A DNA stretch of 64,000 nt from JAMXLO01 sp963726125. GTDB taxonomy: Bacteria; Pseudomonadota; Alphaproteobacteria; Acetobacterales; Acetobacteraceae. The notes below the pieces were generated by a model. The model had not been told where the DNA came from, searched no databases, and saw only the letters and a list, made by a program, of their open reading frames with translations. Shown one piece after another: positions 1 to 10,373 of this stretch; the first letter of the stretch is position 1, and every line of letters starts with the position of its first letter. The DNA is taken from assembly GCA_963726125.1 (NCBI GenBank), contig CAVSBG010000001.1, positions 186,001-250,000 on the forward strand, read 5' to 3'. Made by a program: the position numbers and the translations under genes.

Positions 1-271
1 CGCCGAAAAAGACCGTGGCCGCGACATGCACGGTGGAATAGAGCGTACTGTTGAACAGATAACGCCACAGCGGCGCGAAATCCGCCGCCTCGCGAAAACG
101 ATCGAGCCACTGGAACTCGTGCGGCCACCAATGGATCGGGATCGCCTGGATTTCGGTCTCCGCCTTGAAAGCGGAGGTGACCATGAACCAGATCGGAAAC
201 GCGAAGATCGCGGCGGCGACGAGGCCAGTGACGAACAGGCTCGGGTGAAAGCGGCGATGCTCAAGCGACAC
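1..271 (-). CDS. Carbohydrate ABC transporter permease, MalG-type (partial)
   Basis: N-terminal part of an inner-membrane permease of a sugar-type ABC importer; the gene runs off the left edge. The translation has a first membrane helix (LFVTGLVAAAIFAFPIWFMV) followed directly by TSAFKAETEI, the usual arrangement in MalG-type permeases, then a periplasmic stretch ending in NSTLYSTVHVAATVFFG at the start of the next helices. A GTG start at 271 is chosen; it lies inside the end of the preceding MalF-type gene (stop at 261), so the two are translationally coupled. Together with the MalF-type gene and the broken binding protein it forms one minus-strand operon. An ATPase gene is expected beyond the edge or elsewhere. 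Substrate cannot be told from this sequence. Confidence 0.85.
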   Translation of the reverse strand, partial: MSLEHRRFHPSLFVTGLVAAAIFAFPIWFMVTSAFKAETEIQAIPIHWWPHEFQWLDRFREAADFAPLWRYLFNSTLYSTVHVAATVFFG

Positions 272-1208
272 GGCGGTTGAACCAGAGCTGGATCGCTGTC
301 ACGACCAGGATGATGGCAAACATGACGACGGAAATCGCCGACGCATCGCCCATGCGAAAATACTGAAAGCCGTATCGCAACACGAGCAGGCCGAGCACCA
401 GCGTGGAATCCGCCGGACCGCCGGGGCCAGTGCTCAGTACGTATTGCAATGCGAAGGTTTGGAAGGCGTTGATCGTGCTGAGAGCAGCGACGAGCACGGC
501 GGTCGAACGCAGCATTGGCAGGTCGATGTGCCAGAACGTTCGCAGCGGCGATGCACCGTCGAGTTGGGCGGCCTCGCGCAGATCCTTCGGCACGCCGGTC
601 AAGCCGGCGAGCCAGATCAACATGAAGAACGGAATGACTGCCCAGTCATGTACCGAAATCATCGCAAGCGGCGCGAGCACGGTACTGGCGAGCCACGGGA
701 TTTCAGTGACGCCGCGGAAGGCGCCCGCGAACCAGGTCATGATCCCGTTCGGGTGCAGCAGCATCCGCCACACGACCGCGACGACGACGACGGGCGGCAG
801 CACGGGCAAGAAGAACAGCGTCTTGAACAACTGCCGCCCACGGAAGGCCTGATTGAACAGCAGAGCCGCAAGGAGCGAAAGTATCCAGACCGGGAACGTG
901 GCACCGGCCACGAAAGCGAGTGTGTTCCATAGCGCCGTGAGGAACAGATCATCGTCGAGGAGGTTCCGGAAATTGTCGAGCCCGACGAAGTTCGGCGGAT
1001 CGAGCAGGTCGTAGTCGGTCAGGCTCAACGCGAAGCCGACGACGACCGGGAACAGGTTGAACACCGCGAAGAACGCCACGACCGGGAGCACGAAGACGAG
1101 CCCCCACCAGTGGTGCCCGACGCGGCGGCGGCGGCCGACCGCCGCGCTCCGCTTACCCAGGCATCTTCCCGGCGGCGACAAGGCCGGCGTGTGCGGATCG
1201 TTCGGCAC
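261..1208 (-). CDS. Carbohydrate ABC transporter permease, MalF-type
   Basis: Inner-membrane subunit of a CUT1-family sugar importer, 315 residues, the usual length for the short MalF/UgpA form. After a basic, poorly conserved N-terminus there is a hydrophobic helix (WWGLVFVLPVVAFFAVFNLF), then SLTDYDLL and about five more helices. The EAA loop that docks on the ATPase is visible late in the protein as REAAQLDGASPLRTFWHI, with the conserved EAA and glycine. The gene sits 6 bases after the binding-protein gene and overlaps the MalG-type gene, so the three are one operon. The N-terminal 25 residues are rich in Pro and Arg and the true start could be a little further in. Confidence 0.92.
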   Translation of the reverse strand: MPNDPHTPALSPPGRCLGKRSAAVGRRRRVGHHWWGLVFVLPVVAFFAVFNLFPVVVGFALSLTDYDLLDPPNFVGLDNFRNLLDDDLFLTALWNTLAFVAGATFPVWILSLLAALLFNQAFRGRQLFKTLFFLPVLPPVVVVAVVWRMLLHPNGIMTWFAGAFRGVTEIPWLASTVLAPLAMISVHDWAVIPFFMLIWLAGLTGVPKDLREAAQLDGASPLRTFWHIDLPMLRSTAVLVAALSTINAFQTFALQYVLSTGPGGPADSTLVLGLLVLRYGFQYFRMGDASAISVVMFAIILVVTAIQLWFNRRVA

Positions 1209-1214
1209 GGGCGC

Positions 1215-2517
1215 TCACTGCTTCAGCAAAGTCTCCGCACGCGCCTTCTCGCGCCGCAGCACACCATCCATCTCCTTGTTGACTGACGGCACGACGTTCG
1301 CGACCGGCTCGCCTCCCTGGATCATGTGATCGCGCCCGCGCGTGAGCACGTCGACCACCTGATTATATCCGACCACGCGCGGCGCGAATTTCGCCTTCTG
1401 CAGTTCATTCAGGAACACCATGCTGTCGGGGTCGCTGGCGAGTGGAACCACGTCCTGGCGCGGCACGAACAGCCCCGCGCCCTTGAACAGCTCGACCGCG
1501 TGATCGGTGAACATCCGTACGAACGCCCAGGCCGCCTTCTGTTGGGCCGGCGACGAGCGCGCGTTGACCATCATATAGTAGGCATAGGCGTCGTAGCCTT
1601 CGTCCACATTGCTGCCAGCGAAGCGCGGCAGCGGCTTGACGGTGTAGTCGATCTTTGCGTCGTGCATCTGCGGAATGCCCCAGATGCCGAAGCTGCAGTC
1701 GGTGGCAAGCTTTTTCCCGAGGAAGTCGGTGCGGCTGTCGGTGTATTGCGGACCGCCGAGCTTATACTTGTTCACCCAATCGACCAGGAACTGCAGTCGC
1801 CTTCAGCGCCGCCGGCCCTTCATAGGTCGCCTTGTAGTCGTTCTCGTCGACCAGATTTGCGCCGAGCTGGTGCATCATCGTGTTGATTGTCAGCCAGTAG
1901 ACGGGACCGGATGGCCAGTCGAAATCGAAGCCGCGCCGCAGCGGCACGCCATTGGTGTCGCGCTTGGTCAGCTTCTCTGCGACGGCCGGCATCGCTTCCC
2001 ATGTCGTCGGAAAATCCTTCGTCGGATCGAGCCCGGCTTCCTTCCACATGTCGTTGTTGAGGTAGCAGGCGTAGTTGCTGACCTCGGTCGGCACCCCATA
2101 GAGCTTGCCGCCGAAGCGGATGCCGTAGAACCCGCTGGAATATTGGCTGGTCAGGGCGTTCTCGTCGGCATAGCCCATCGCGGCATAGTCGATCGGGGCG
2201 AGGATATGGGCGTTGTAGTATTGCGCGACGAGCGAGACCGTCTGGTTGAACACGTCGGGACCGGCGCCGGCGGCAAACGCTGCCAGCAACTTGGTCGCAT
2301 ATTCCGACGCGCCGATCACCTCGTAGTCGACCTTGACGTCGGGATGCGCCTTCTCGAATTCGGCGACGATCCGCTTGTCGATCGGGATGCGCGGCGGATG
2401 CTCGTGCATCCACACCTTGATCGTTACTTGCTCCGCGCGAGCGCTTCCGCCATTCCAGGCGACCGCGGCGACAGCGATGCAACAAACAACCACGCACCAG
2501 AAGGTCCGGACCGACAT
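1215..2517 (-). pseudogene. Sugar ABC transporter substrate-binding protein, frameshifted
   Basis: Periplasmic family-1 solute-binding protein that should feed the permeases downstream. The N-terminal part (2517 to about 1797) has a signal peptide (hydrophobic core then SARAEQ) and then KVWMHEHPP, EFEKAHPDVKVDYEVIG and the YGVPTEVS segment typical of maltose/glycerol-3-phosphate binders. The C-terminal part (about 1797 to 1215) continues in another frame with VNARSSPAQQKAAWAFVRMF. Joining the frames at about 1797, by removing one base, gives ALKA-LQFLVDWVNKYKL and a normal length of roughly 433 residues. As read, the first frame stops soon after the join. Either the gene is inactive or the base call is wrong; the rest is well preserved, so decay would be recent. 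Confidence 0.85.
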
Positions 2518-2563
2518 CGTTGCCTCCTTTATTCCGCTATTATTACATAATGGTTGGTGCGGC

Positions 2564-4072
2564 TCATGCTTCTGCGATAACCGCCGCGAGGACGGTGTTC
2601 AGCGCGGCGAGATCCATTTTCGCATCGGTCTCATTCGACACCGCGACGATCCGGCGCGCGCCGCGCAGGATGAAAACCCGCTGATCCGACGCGCCCGATA
2701 GCCAGGCGGCATCCGGTGGAAGCGCTGGAAATCGGCGGTCAGCATTCGTCCAGAATGTTGCCGCATAGCTGGTGCCTCCATGCGTCGCCGCGAGTGCATA
2801 GTCGACCCAGCCTTGCGGCAAGAGTCGCTCACCGTTCCACATGCCGTCCTGGAGATAGAGCGCGGCAAGCTTCGCCCAGTCACGCAACGTGGCGAAGGCG
2901 GCGCCGGAGCCGATGAGGTTGCCGGCGATGTCGGCGGACATGCGATAGCTGCTCATCCCCAGGACATCAGGCAGCAGCGAGTAGATCGTCGGATGGTAGC
3001 TCAGGCCACGCTGCTCGATGCGGTCGCGAATGATCGCGGCGAGTACGTTGATGCCAGCGTTGATATAGCGGAACACGGCGCCCGGCCGCACCGCGACGAT
3101 ATTGGCCTGTGCCGCGGCAAACGCATCTACAGCATCGAAGTAGACCGCCGAACCCTCGAAGCCGAGTGCCGCGCCGGCTTCGCCAACGCACGGCATCGCC
3201 AGGCCACTGCGCATCCGCAGGAGGTCGTCAATCGTGATCAGCGCGTGGATACCGCGCGGATCGCGCCACGCCGGCGCAGGCGCTGGGACATGAACTCCGT
3301 CGAGCCATCCGAGATTGATCAGTCGACCGATCAGCGTGCCGGTCATGGACTTGTTCATCGACCAACTCGGCGTCACTCGGTCCGGCGCGCCACCGATGCC
3401 GTAGCGCTCGAACAGGATCCGGTCGGGAGTGGCGACGAGGATGCCATAGGCGCCTGGCGAGACCGCGAAGAAGCGATCCACTGCGCGGGCAAGTTCCGGG
3501 GCAGCGGCGGAGGGCGTCGGTACGTCGTCCCCGAATGGCCAGAGATGCCGCGACGCTGTGGCCCGGGTGATCGGCGACGACGTTATCGAGGCCGGTTCAT
3601 GTCCGCCCGTGACGATGCCGCCCCAGCCGACTGGTGCCTTTGCCTCACCGACGATGGGCGGGCCAAAGCCGGGATCAGTCCAAACGGTGCGCACGGCGCG
3701 GGTCGTTGTGTCCGGCGTGATGGCAATCGCACCGGCCGCGAATGCCGCCTCCAAACGCGACCTGCGTGCGGTGGCATCGGGCATCGCGTCGAGGCCGCCG
3801 GTCGGCGCAACACCGCGCCAACGCAACCGGGTCAAGGCGTCAGCCCAGTCCAACTCGCTGACGAATGTCATGTCGACGAGGCGCTTGGCGGCGAAATTCA
3901 TTTCGCGCTGCCGCAGCGCCTTTTCGCTGACGTCGTAGACGAGGGGCACGGGAAGGCCGGGTTGGCCTTGCGGCACGAAGGGCACGCGGCTGTCGATGGT
4001 CCGCTCAGCGACTTCGGAGATCCAATCCGGATGAAATGTCGACGTCGTGCCAAAGCCAGGCGAGTTGTTCAT
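2564..4072 (-). CDS. Serine hydrolase, beta-lactamase/class C family
   Basis: About 502 residues. The C-terminal two thirds are a class C beta-lactamase-like (esterase/DD-peptidase) fold: the nucleophile motif SxxK is seen as SMNK in TPSWSMNKSMTGTLIGRLI, followed by DDLLRMRSGL, a YINAGINVL segment matching the YxN position, and HGGTSYAATFW near the KTG-like position. About 180 N-terminal residues are not recognised. No signal peptide is evident. The open frame extends upstream to 4225, but the ATG at 4072 has a strong ribosome site (AGGAGG five bases upstream) and the extra residues look non-coding, so 4072 is chosen. It follows the sugar transporter on the other side of a short gap and may act on a compound that system imports; that is a guess from position only. 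Confidence 0.82.
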   Translation of the reverse strand: MNNSPGFGTTSTFHPDWISEVAERTIDSRVPFVPQGQPGLPVPLVYDVSEKALRQREMNFAAKRLVDMTFVSELDWADALTRLRWRGVAPTGGLDAMPDATARRSRLEAAFAAGAIAITPDTTTRAVRTVWTDPGFGPPIVGEAKAPVGWGGIVTGGHEPASITSSPITRATASRHLWPFGDDVPTPSAAAPELARAVDRFFAVSPGAYGILVATPDRILFERYGIGGAPDRVTPSWSMNKSMTGTLIGRLINLGWLDGVHVPAPAPAWRDPRGIHALITIDDLLRMRSGLAMPCVGEAGAALGFEGSAVYFDAVDAFAAAQANIVAVRPGAVFRYINAGINVLAAIIRDRIEQRGLSYHPTIYSLLPDVLGMSSYRMSADIAGNLIGSGAAFATLRDWAKLAALYLQDGMWNGERLLPQGWVDYALAATHGGTSYAATFWTNADRRFPALPPDAAWLSGASDQRVFILRGARRIVAVSNETDAKMDLAALNTVLAAVIAEA

Positions 4073-4360
4073 GGGTGCCTCCTGGTTTGCTGACGATGCG
4101 CGTACGGCGAGCAATGCGCACCGATGGACCGGCGACGCATCATTCGAACGGCCGATAGGCTGCGTTGGATCGCTCGCGTCATGTCGTTTCCTCCCATACG
4201 GCGTTGCCGCTGTGATCGTCTTCAATAGGTGATTATGTCAGATCGGGTCAAAGTGACTCGCGCCGAGCACGCTGGCTGGCCCATTGAAAGAGATCCATGC
4301 CGTGGCGAGTTCCCCAAACCTCCAATCGCTCGGCGGGGTCGCTGACGGAACCCTGACGGC

Positions 4361-5567
4361 TCAGAACCGCCGGGGAATATGGCGTGTGAGCAGCGCGGCT
4401 CCGATCATCATGATGCCCGCGGTGGCGAACACGGATGGCAGCGCGAACAACGTAAGCAGCACCGCGCTGACCATCGGCGGCCCGAGCAGCGCCACATCGC
4501 GATAACTGACGAATACCGTCGTCATTTCCGGGCGCTCGTAGGGATGCACTGCGCGCAGGAACAACAAATTCCCAGCGCCGTCGATCATTTCGGCACCAAA
4601 TCCGGCCAACACCAGCGTCGTGGCGCCGACCCATGGCAGATGGAATGCCACGGCGGTGCCAACGGTCATCAGCCCGGCGGTCGCATAGCCGGCGGCCAGC
4701 AGGCGCCGCAGTCCGTAACGTCGACCGACCCAGCCCCATAGCGGCACCATGAAGATCCAGCCGGTACCGATCGAGGCGATTGCGCCGCCTGCCTCAGGAG
4801 TGAGCCCCGAGGTCACTGCAAAGATCGGCGTATAGACGTAAAAAGTCACTCCACCAGGCCGAGCGGGCGCCCGCCAGACCCCACGCCAGGCGCAACCGCG
4901 GCTGGGCGAAGAAGCGCGGCAGGTAGCGCAGCGGATTAGGCGGCTTGTGACTGGGCGGCGTAAGCTCCGTCAGGCGCATCCACCTGAACAATACCAGCAG
5001 CAGCATCGCGGCGATGGCTGCGACGGCGAACGGCGCCACAAAAGTGACGTGTAGCTGAAGGAACACACCAAACCACGGTCCGAAGGTCCATGGCCCCGCG
5101 CAGGCAAAAATACGCGCCGGCTCGAAATGCCGGAGCGCATGACGCGGGATGTGGTCGAGCAGATAAAGGTTGCTGGTGACCTCGAGACATGCAAACGCGA
5201 AGCTGCTGAGCGCGAGGCCGCAGGCAAATGTTGCGGTGGTGGCGCTCGCCAGCAGTGCGGCGCTGACGATCAGCAACGACGCGCCGAGGTTGAAGACGAA
5301 GCGTCGCTGGGTCGACTGCACCAACAACGGAATACAGAGGCGCCCGATCACGGTGGCGAGTCCAGCCGCGATGTAGAGCAGCGTCACCGCTCTGGCGGTT
5401 CCCAGCAGCCGCAGCGCCTCCAGCGGAACCACGGTGAGCAGGATTGACTGCGCCACGCCCGGGACGATGAACAGTCCCAGAAAGATCGCCATCCTGTGAC
5501 GCGGCACGGTACTGGCAAACCCGGCCGCTGAGGTGGCGTGGACGCTCACCTCCGACCGCCACCGCAT
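4361..5567 (-). pseudogene. MFS transporter, frameshifted
   Basis: Major facilitator superfamily membrane protein read in two frames. The first frame (5567 to about 4850) has repeated hydrophobic helices such as AIFLGLFIVPGVAQSILLTV; the second (about 4849 to 4361) carries the later helices, including a GWVGRRYGLRRLL loop of MFS type. Removing one base at about 4850 joins GARSAWW to VTFYVYTPIFAVTSGL in the middle of a helix, giving roughly 402 residues. As written, the first frame ends with an unrelated tail. Start is uncertain: ATG at 5567 is chosen, but a GTG at 5549 is equally good. Substrate is unknown. The neighbours are a serine hydrolase and a sugar-dehydrogenase-like gene. Confidence 0.75.
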
Positions 5568-5842
5568 TTTGCGGAGCGTGCCTTCTCCGGCCGCGGGACG
5601 CTCATTGTTCCTCCCGAACGGGCCTTGCAAGACCCGCGGCGATACTCGCACGATTCCATAGTCGTGCGTAGCCCGATCGTGCCGGTTATGGGATCATTCT
5701 TGCCAGCCCACCGTGGCCGATACCTGTTCACCAAAGCGGCGCCGCTGCCAGGTCAGCGCCTTTGATCCGCAGCGCATCTCTCTACAACGGAAAGCGCTGG
5801 CCTGCCCGATCGCGCCGAGCGCATCAAGGCCACAGCGCAACT
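5568..5842. other. Intergenic stretch, 275 bases
   Basis: Lies between the end of the sorbosone-dehydrogenase-like gene and the broken MFS gene, both on the minus strand. I see no convincing gene, tRNA or terminator here. It should hold the promoter of the MFS gene. Confidence 0.5.
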
Positions 5843-7615
5843 TCACTGGGTAGTCTTATGTCCCAGCGCCCACACATATTGTGCCAATGCTGTCACATCG
5901 GCAGGGGCAAGCCGTGCACCGCCCATCGGCGGCATAATGCTTTCGTGCTCTTTTGCTTTCGGCACGCCGCTCTCGATGGTGCGGGCGATGGCCGCCACGC
6001 TGCCGTCCCCCCACAAGTATTTACCGCTTGTCAAATCAGAACCCACGGCTGAGCCTTTGCCGTCGCTACCGTGGCAGCCGGTACAGGTCGCACCGTCAGC
6101 TTGTCCGTGGAAAATGCGATTGCCTAGCGCCACCTGGTCAGGCGAACCACCTGCGGGCACTGACAATGTCGCCGCACCGGCATCGGGATGCACGCCTTCT
6201 GGGGGCACAGCGCCGATCGATGCTGTTGTCGACGCGCCGGGAGACACTGGCGCCGAGGCCGCCACGCCGGATGACGTGTTGCCGCCCTGGTAGGTGACGC
6301 GCCAGATCCGTCCCCCGTAATCGTCAGCTATATACAGCGCGCCGTCGGGCCCGACCGCCAATCCCGTCGGCCGATGGGCTGCTCGACCTGGCTCTTTATA
6401 GGCCCCTGCGAATCCGTCGGCGAACACTACGAACGGACCCGATGCCTTACCATCGGCCAGCGGTTGGAAGACCACGTTGTAGCCGCCCTGCGGACCAGGC
6501 GCGCGGTTCCACGAACCGTGAAAAGCGATGAACGCGCCATCTTTGTACGCGGCAGGGAACTGGCCTCCCGGATAGATCAGCAGATCATTCGGCGCCCAAT
6601 GCGCAGGGAAGGCTGCCACCGGAGGCTGCTTCTGGGCACAGACACCCACCGCTCTACCACCATCCCCGCCATACTCTGGAGCCAGAACAAGCTTCCGTTG
6701 ATCGAAGTCATAGTAGCATTCCGGCCAGCCGAAATCAGCACCCCGCTGCAATCGGACCAGTTCCTCGGCTGGCTCGTTTTCTCCTTGATCGCGCTTGTAC
6801 AGGCTGGAGAAATTCTCGGCCAACTGATCACGGCCATGTTGTGTCGCAAATATCCGGCCAGCCGAGTCGAACCCAAAGCCTTCGCCGTTGCGCAGACCTG
6901 TGACAAAGCGTTCCGCTGGCGAAAAATGCTGATCCAGCCGGTTGGCGTCATAGCGCCAGGTCCCCGCCCGCGTCTCCAATTCCGTGCACGGGTTATTGCC
7001 GGGCACGTTCGGCATTCGGTTCTGGCTCTGGCAGGAGTTCGTGGCGGAGCCGAGATCGACATAGAGATTGCCCTGCCGATCGATCTGGAATGGGTGCATT
7101 GGATGATCGCCACTCAGCGGCAAACCTGACACGACCGTCTCCGGCGCTGCCGTCGGCGCGATGCCGTTCGCCGGCAGGGCGTAGCGCACAATCCGGTCGT
7201 TGGCTTCAGCATATAGGTGATTGTCATAGAGGGCGATGCCGGTACCGCCCGCGTTGCCTTGCGCCTGTGACGGACCGAACCGCACGACGGTATCGGCCTT
7301 ACCATCACCGTTCGTGCTTCGCAGCCCAATCAGGTATCCGCCGGCTGGCGGCGTGTCGTTGTGGAAATACCGGCCGCTCCATGTGTTGACATAGACAGTT
7401 CCGTCTTGCGCCACGACCAGGTGCCGCGCATGACCGAGCTTGTCGGCGAACACAGTGGCGCAGAAGCCGGGCGACAGGGTGATGCCGCCGTTATCGCCAG
7501 CGCAGTCTGCCGGCTGAGCGTGCGCGCGAATCCCGGTACCAATCACGGCCGGGATGGCGAGCACCGTTGTGGCCAATAGTCGCAGCAGAACATGTGATGA
7601 GGGGTGCGAGTTCAC
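5843..7615 (-). CDS. Sorbosone/glucose dehydrogenase-type beta-propeller fused to cytochrome c
   Basis: Exported enzyme of 590 residues. A signal peptide (LLATTVLAIPAVIGTGIRAHA) precedes a soluble-glucose/L-sorbosone-dehydrogenase-type beta-propeller: SPGFCATVFADKLGHARHLV, FVTGLRNGEGFGFDSAG, ATQHGRDQL, DFGWPECYYD and AFHGSWNR are characteristic. Members of this family oxidise sugars or aldehydes in the periplasm, often with PQQ. After a Pro/Ala/Ser-rich linker the last 100 residues form a class I cytochrome c: haem site CTGCH, later MPPMGG supplying the likely Met ligand. The fusion would let electrons pass directly to the respiratory chain, as in acetic-acid-type oxidative metabolism. Monocistronic, with the divergent epimerase gene 388 bases upstream. 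Substrate and PQQ use are inferred from family resemblance. Confidence 0.85.
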   Translation of the reverse strand: MNSHPSSHVLLRLLATTVLAIPAVIGTGIRAHAQPADCAGDNGGITLSPGFCATVFADKLGHARHLVVAQDGTVYVNTWSGRYFHNDTPPAGGYLIGLRSTNGDGKADTVVRFGPSQAQGNAGGTGIALYDNHLYAEANDRIVRYALPANGIAPTAAPETVVSGLPLSGDHPMHPFQIDRQGNLYVDLGSATNSCQSQNRMPNVPGNNPCTELETRAGTWRYDANRLDQHFSPAERFVTGLRNGEGFGFDSAGRIFATQHGRDQLAENFSSLYKRDQGENEPAEELVRLQRGADFGWPECYYDFDQRKLVLAPEYGGDGGRAVGVCAQKQPPVAAFPAHWAPNDLLIYPGGQFPAAYKDGAFIAFHGSWNRAPGPQGGYNVVFQPLADGKASGPFVVFADGFAGAYKEPGRAAHRPTGLAVGPDGALYIADDYGGRIWRVTYQGGNTSSGVAASAPVSPGASTTASIGAVPPEGVHPDAGAATLSVPAGGSPDQVALGNRIFHGQADGATCTGCHGSDGKGSAVGSDLTSGKYLWGDGSVAAIARTIESGVPKAKEHESIMPPMGGARLAPADVTALAQYVWALGHKTTQ

Positions 7616-8003
7616 GTCGTGCTCCTCAACTGCGGGCTACACGCCACTGACACAACACATAAGTCGTGAACGGGTCTTGCACGAATGAGCTTTCACCGCG
7701 CCTGAGCATGGGCCGGCCTCGACGGCGACACTCACGTGACTGGACCACAGAGCAAGCGATCTGTTAAGTGGCGATCGCTTGCACGTTTTACTGTGGGGAG
7801 TGCATTGGCCCCTCACAATCCGGAGATTTCACTTGGCCTGGGCCCGTGCAAAATTTCGCGAGATCTGCATCGGGTACTGCGTTGCCACCGAGGTCTCGCC
7901 ATGGCGTCCGGGATGGATGATCATCATGACCGGAAGCCATGCCTTGGCTTGTTCCCGCACCATCTCGGTATAGGATCGACCGCAACCGTGGGGTTGGATT
8001 GAC
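7616..8003. other. Divergent intergenic region
   Basis: 388 bases between two outward-facing genes (sorbosone-dehydrogenase-like on minus, epimerase on plus). It must contain both promoters, but I cannot place a convincing -35/-10 pair. No RNA gene or repeat is seen. Confidence 0.5.
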
Positions 8004-8846
8004 ATGCGCATCCTGGTGAGCGGTAGCAACGGCCTGATTGGTGGCGCCGTGGTGGAACATTTGTCAGCTGAAGGTGATGAAGTTGTTCGTTTCGACATTG
8101 CCGACGGTCATGACATTCTCGATTCAGAGCGCTACGCGGCGGCGGCCCTGGGGTGCGACGCAATTGTGCACGCCGCAGGCGGGCACCGGCCGGACGTGTC
8201 CGACCCCGGCGAGCGCTTCATCACGCACAATGTTACGGGCAACTGGAATATGCTGGAAGCCGCCCGCAGGGCAGGTATCCGGCGGGTCGTGACGTTCAGC
8301 AGCGTCAATGCAATTGGCGTGTTCCGTGGCGAAGCGCTGCCGGATTACCTGCCAATCGATGACGACCACCCAATCCGGCCCCCGACAGCCTACGGCATGG
8401 CCAAGCGACTGATTGAGGAGCTATGTCGCTGCTACACCGCGACCAAGGGGATTGCGACGACCTGCTTGCGTCCACCCGCCGTCTGCGGTCCTGCCCGCCG
8501 TGCCCAATTCGTCGCTGCGCGTGCGGCCGATCCGGCGGCGGAATGGACACCGTTTTGGGAATACGGAGCGTGGATCGACGTGCGAGATGTAGCGGGCGCT
8601 GTGTCTGCTGCGCTGCGTCGTCCGGAACTGACGCATCTGACCGCGCTCATCGTTGCCGATGATGTGACCTCGCCCATCCCCCCGCGCGAATTGGCACAAC
8701 GATTGTTACCAAATGTTCCATGGCGCGGCCCTACGCCATCGAATGAGTGGGCTACGCTGGTGCGTTCGGATCGCGCACGTGAGGCGCTGGAATGGCAGCC
8801 GAAGTATCGGTGGCGCACCGAGGGTGGTCGAGCGCCGACACGTTGA
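8004..8846 (+). CDS. NAD-dependent epimerase/dehydratase
   Basis: Extended short-chain dehydrogenase/reductase of 280 residues acting on a nucleotide sugar or similar substrate with NAD(P). The N-terminal nucleotide-binding motif is GSNGLIGG at residues 7-14 (GxxGxxG), followed by an acidic residue at the end of beta-2 (VVRFDIADG), DAIVHAAG, and the active-site TFSSVNAIG and YGMAK (YxxxK) segments. The C-terminal substrate domain is short. The ribosome site is weak. It converges on the broken lactonase gene, with 37 bases between the two stops. No pathway partner is nearby, so the exact reaction cannot be given. Confidence 0.85.
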   Translation: MRILVSGSNGLIGGAVVEHLSAEGDEVVRFDIADGHDILDSERYAAAALGCDAIVHAAGGHRPDVSDPGERFITHNVTGNWNMLEAARRAGIRRVVTFSSVNAIGVFRGEALPDYLPIDDDHPIRPPTAYGMAKRLIEELCRCYTATKGIATTCLRPPAVCGPARRAQFVAARAADPAAEWTPFWEYGAWIDVRDVAGAVSAALRRPELTHLTALIVADDVTSPIPPRELAQRLLPNVPWRGPTPSNEWATLVRSDRAREALEWQPKYRWRTEGGRAPTR

Positions 8847-8883
8847 GCAGCCGATATCGCTGACGTGCGAGCGATGGCGGACG

Positions 8884-10132
8884 CTAGTCCGTGGTCCTGA
8901 AGGCCAGTGCCACCGGTGTGATGGACGGCGTCACCCGGCCCATCGGCTTCAATTCGCCTGTCTCCTGATCGATCTCGAACTGCACGATTGTGTCGCCCTT
9001 CTGGTTGGCGACGTATAGCCACCTCCCACGCGGTTCAATGCCGAAGCTACGCGGAAAACTAATCCCCTGCGTGGCGAATCCATTGACTGAAAGTAAGCCC
9101 GTCGCGGGATCGATGCGATAACCAACGATGCTGTTGTGGCCGCGATTGGAGGCGTAGAGGAATTTGCCGGATGGATGGGTCGCGATTTCGGCGGTGCTGT
9201 GCGGCCCGCAGTAGCCGGTGGGTTCCGTCGAGATGGTCTGCAATATGTTGCCGATCTGTCCCGTGGCGGCGTCGTAGTCAAAGGCGGTTACCGTCGCGTT
9301 TAGCTCATTCACGACGTAGAGGCGCTTGCCGATATGGTCGAATACGACATGACGCGGTCCCGCGCCAGGCGCCACCGACGCCTCACTGACCCGCGCAAGA
9401 CCACCTTCAGTGAGTTCGAAAGATCTGGACTTTGTCGATGCCAAGATCGGCCGTAGCGATGAAGTGGCCGGCTGGGTCGAAGACAACGCCGTGCGGGTGC
9501 GGCGCTTCCTGGCGTTCATTATTCGGGCCGCTTCCTGAATCCTTAACTTCGCCACTCACGGGACCAAGCCGTCCATCCACCCCGATCGGCAGGACGACGA
9601 AATTGCCCCCGATATAGTTGGCTACAACCAGGTTGTGTCCCGTCGGATCCACCGCCAGATGGGCGGGCATCGGACTATGTAGCGACTGGCGATTGAGCAG
9701 CTCGATCAGCCCTGTGTTTGGGTCGATCGCGTAGGCCTCCGCCGAGCCACTCTTCTGCCCCTCGTAGTCATCGATCTCGTTGATCACGTAGAGAAAGCGG
9801 CGCGCGGGATCGAGCGCAACAAACGACGGATTCGCGCTCTTCACCTCCTGCACCGGCGACAAGGCACCCGTTGTTGGATCGCACCGAAAGACTGAAAGAC
9901 CGACGGGATTGTTGCTGCCTCCGCCCGGCGGATCGTTGGTATACGAACCGACATAGACGTAAATCGGTTTGGAGGCCCCTGCGGCAACGGGCATCACAAT
10001 GCCGGCGAAGTCGACGGCACCAGCAACCAACGCATGGCATCGGTTGAACTCAGGTGGAGTCGACTGGAATGGACTGGTTCCGCGGCCATGGACGATAGCT
10101 CCCAGAATCCGGTGAATTGAGATGGCTGACAC
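8884..10132 (-). pseudogene. Beta-propeller lactonase (6-phosphogluconolactonase-like), frameshifted
   Basis: Lactonase family with seven-bladed propeller, read in two frames. The upstream part has IYVYVGSYTND, NPSFVALDPARRFLYVINE, AHLAVDPTGHNLVVANY and PHPHGVVFDPAGHFI; the downstream part has GPRHVVFDHIGKRLYVVNE, FLYASNRGHNSIVGY and WLYVANQKGDTIVQF. These are the repeated blade signatures of the YbhE/Pgl group. The frames join at about 9420 if one T is dropped from a run of three: DKVQIF then ELTEGGLARVSE. The reconstructed protein is about 415 residues. The first 50 residues before KPIYVYVG look unusual and the start is uncertain; a signal peptide may be hidden there. As written the gene stops three codons after the shift. 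Confidence 0.8.
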
Positions 10133-10373
10133 TCGTCGCTGTCAATATCGTGCCCGCACGTCTGGGGTACGAACGCGACGTGTCGCCGCGGGGCAACGCG
10201 GTGCCTGCCCGGCCCTGGCGCCGCCCTTGCACATGTCGACGCTCATTCAATCGTGACTTCCATGCCTCGCGCATCACAAGTGCGTCGTGATAACACACCG
10301 TCACATTAGATGCATTGCTGATTACATTTGTTGCCGCCATATCGTTGTGGCTTGCTCAAGGAATTTGTCAGTC

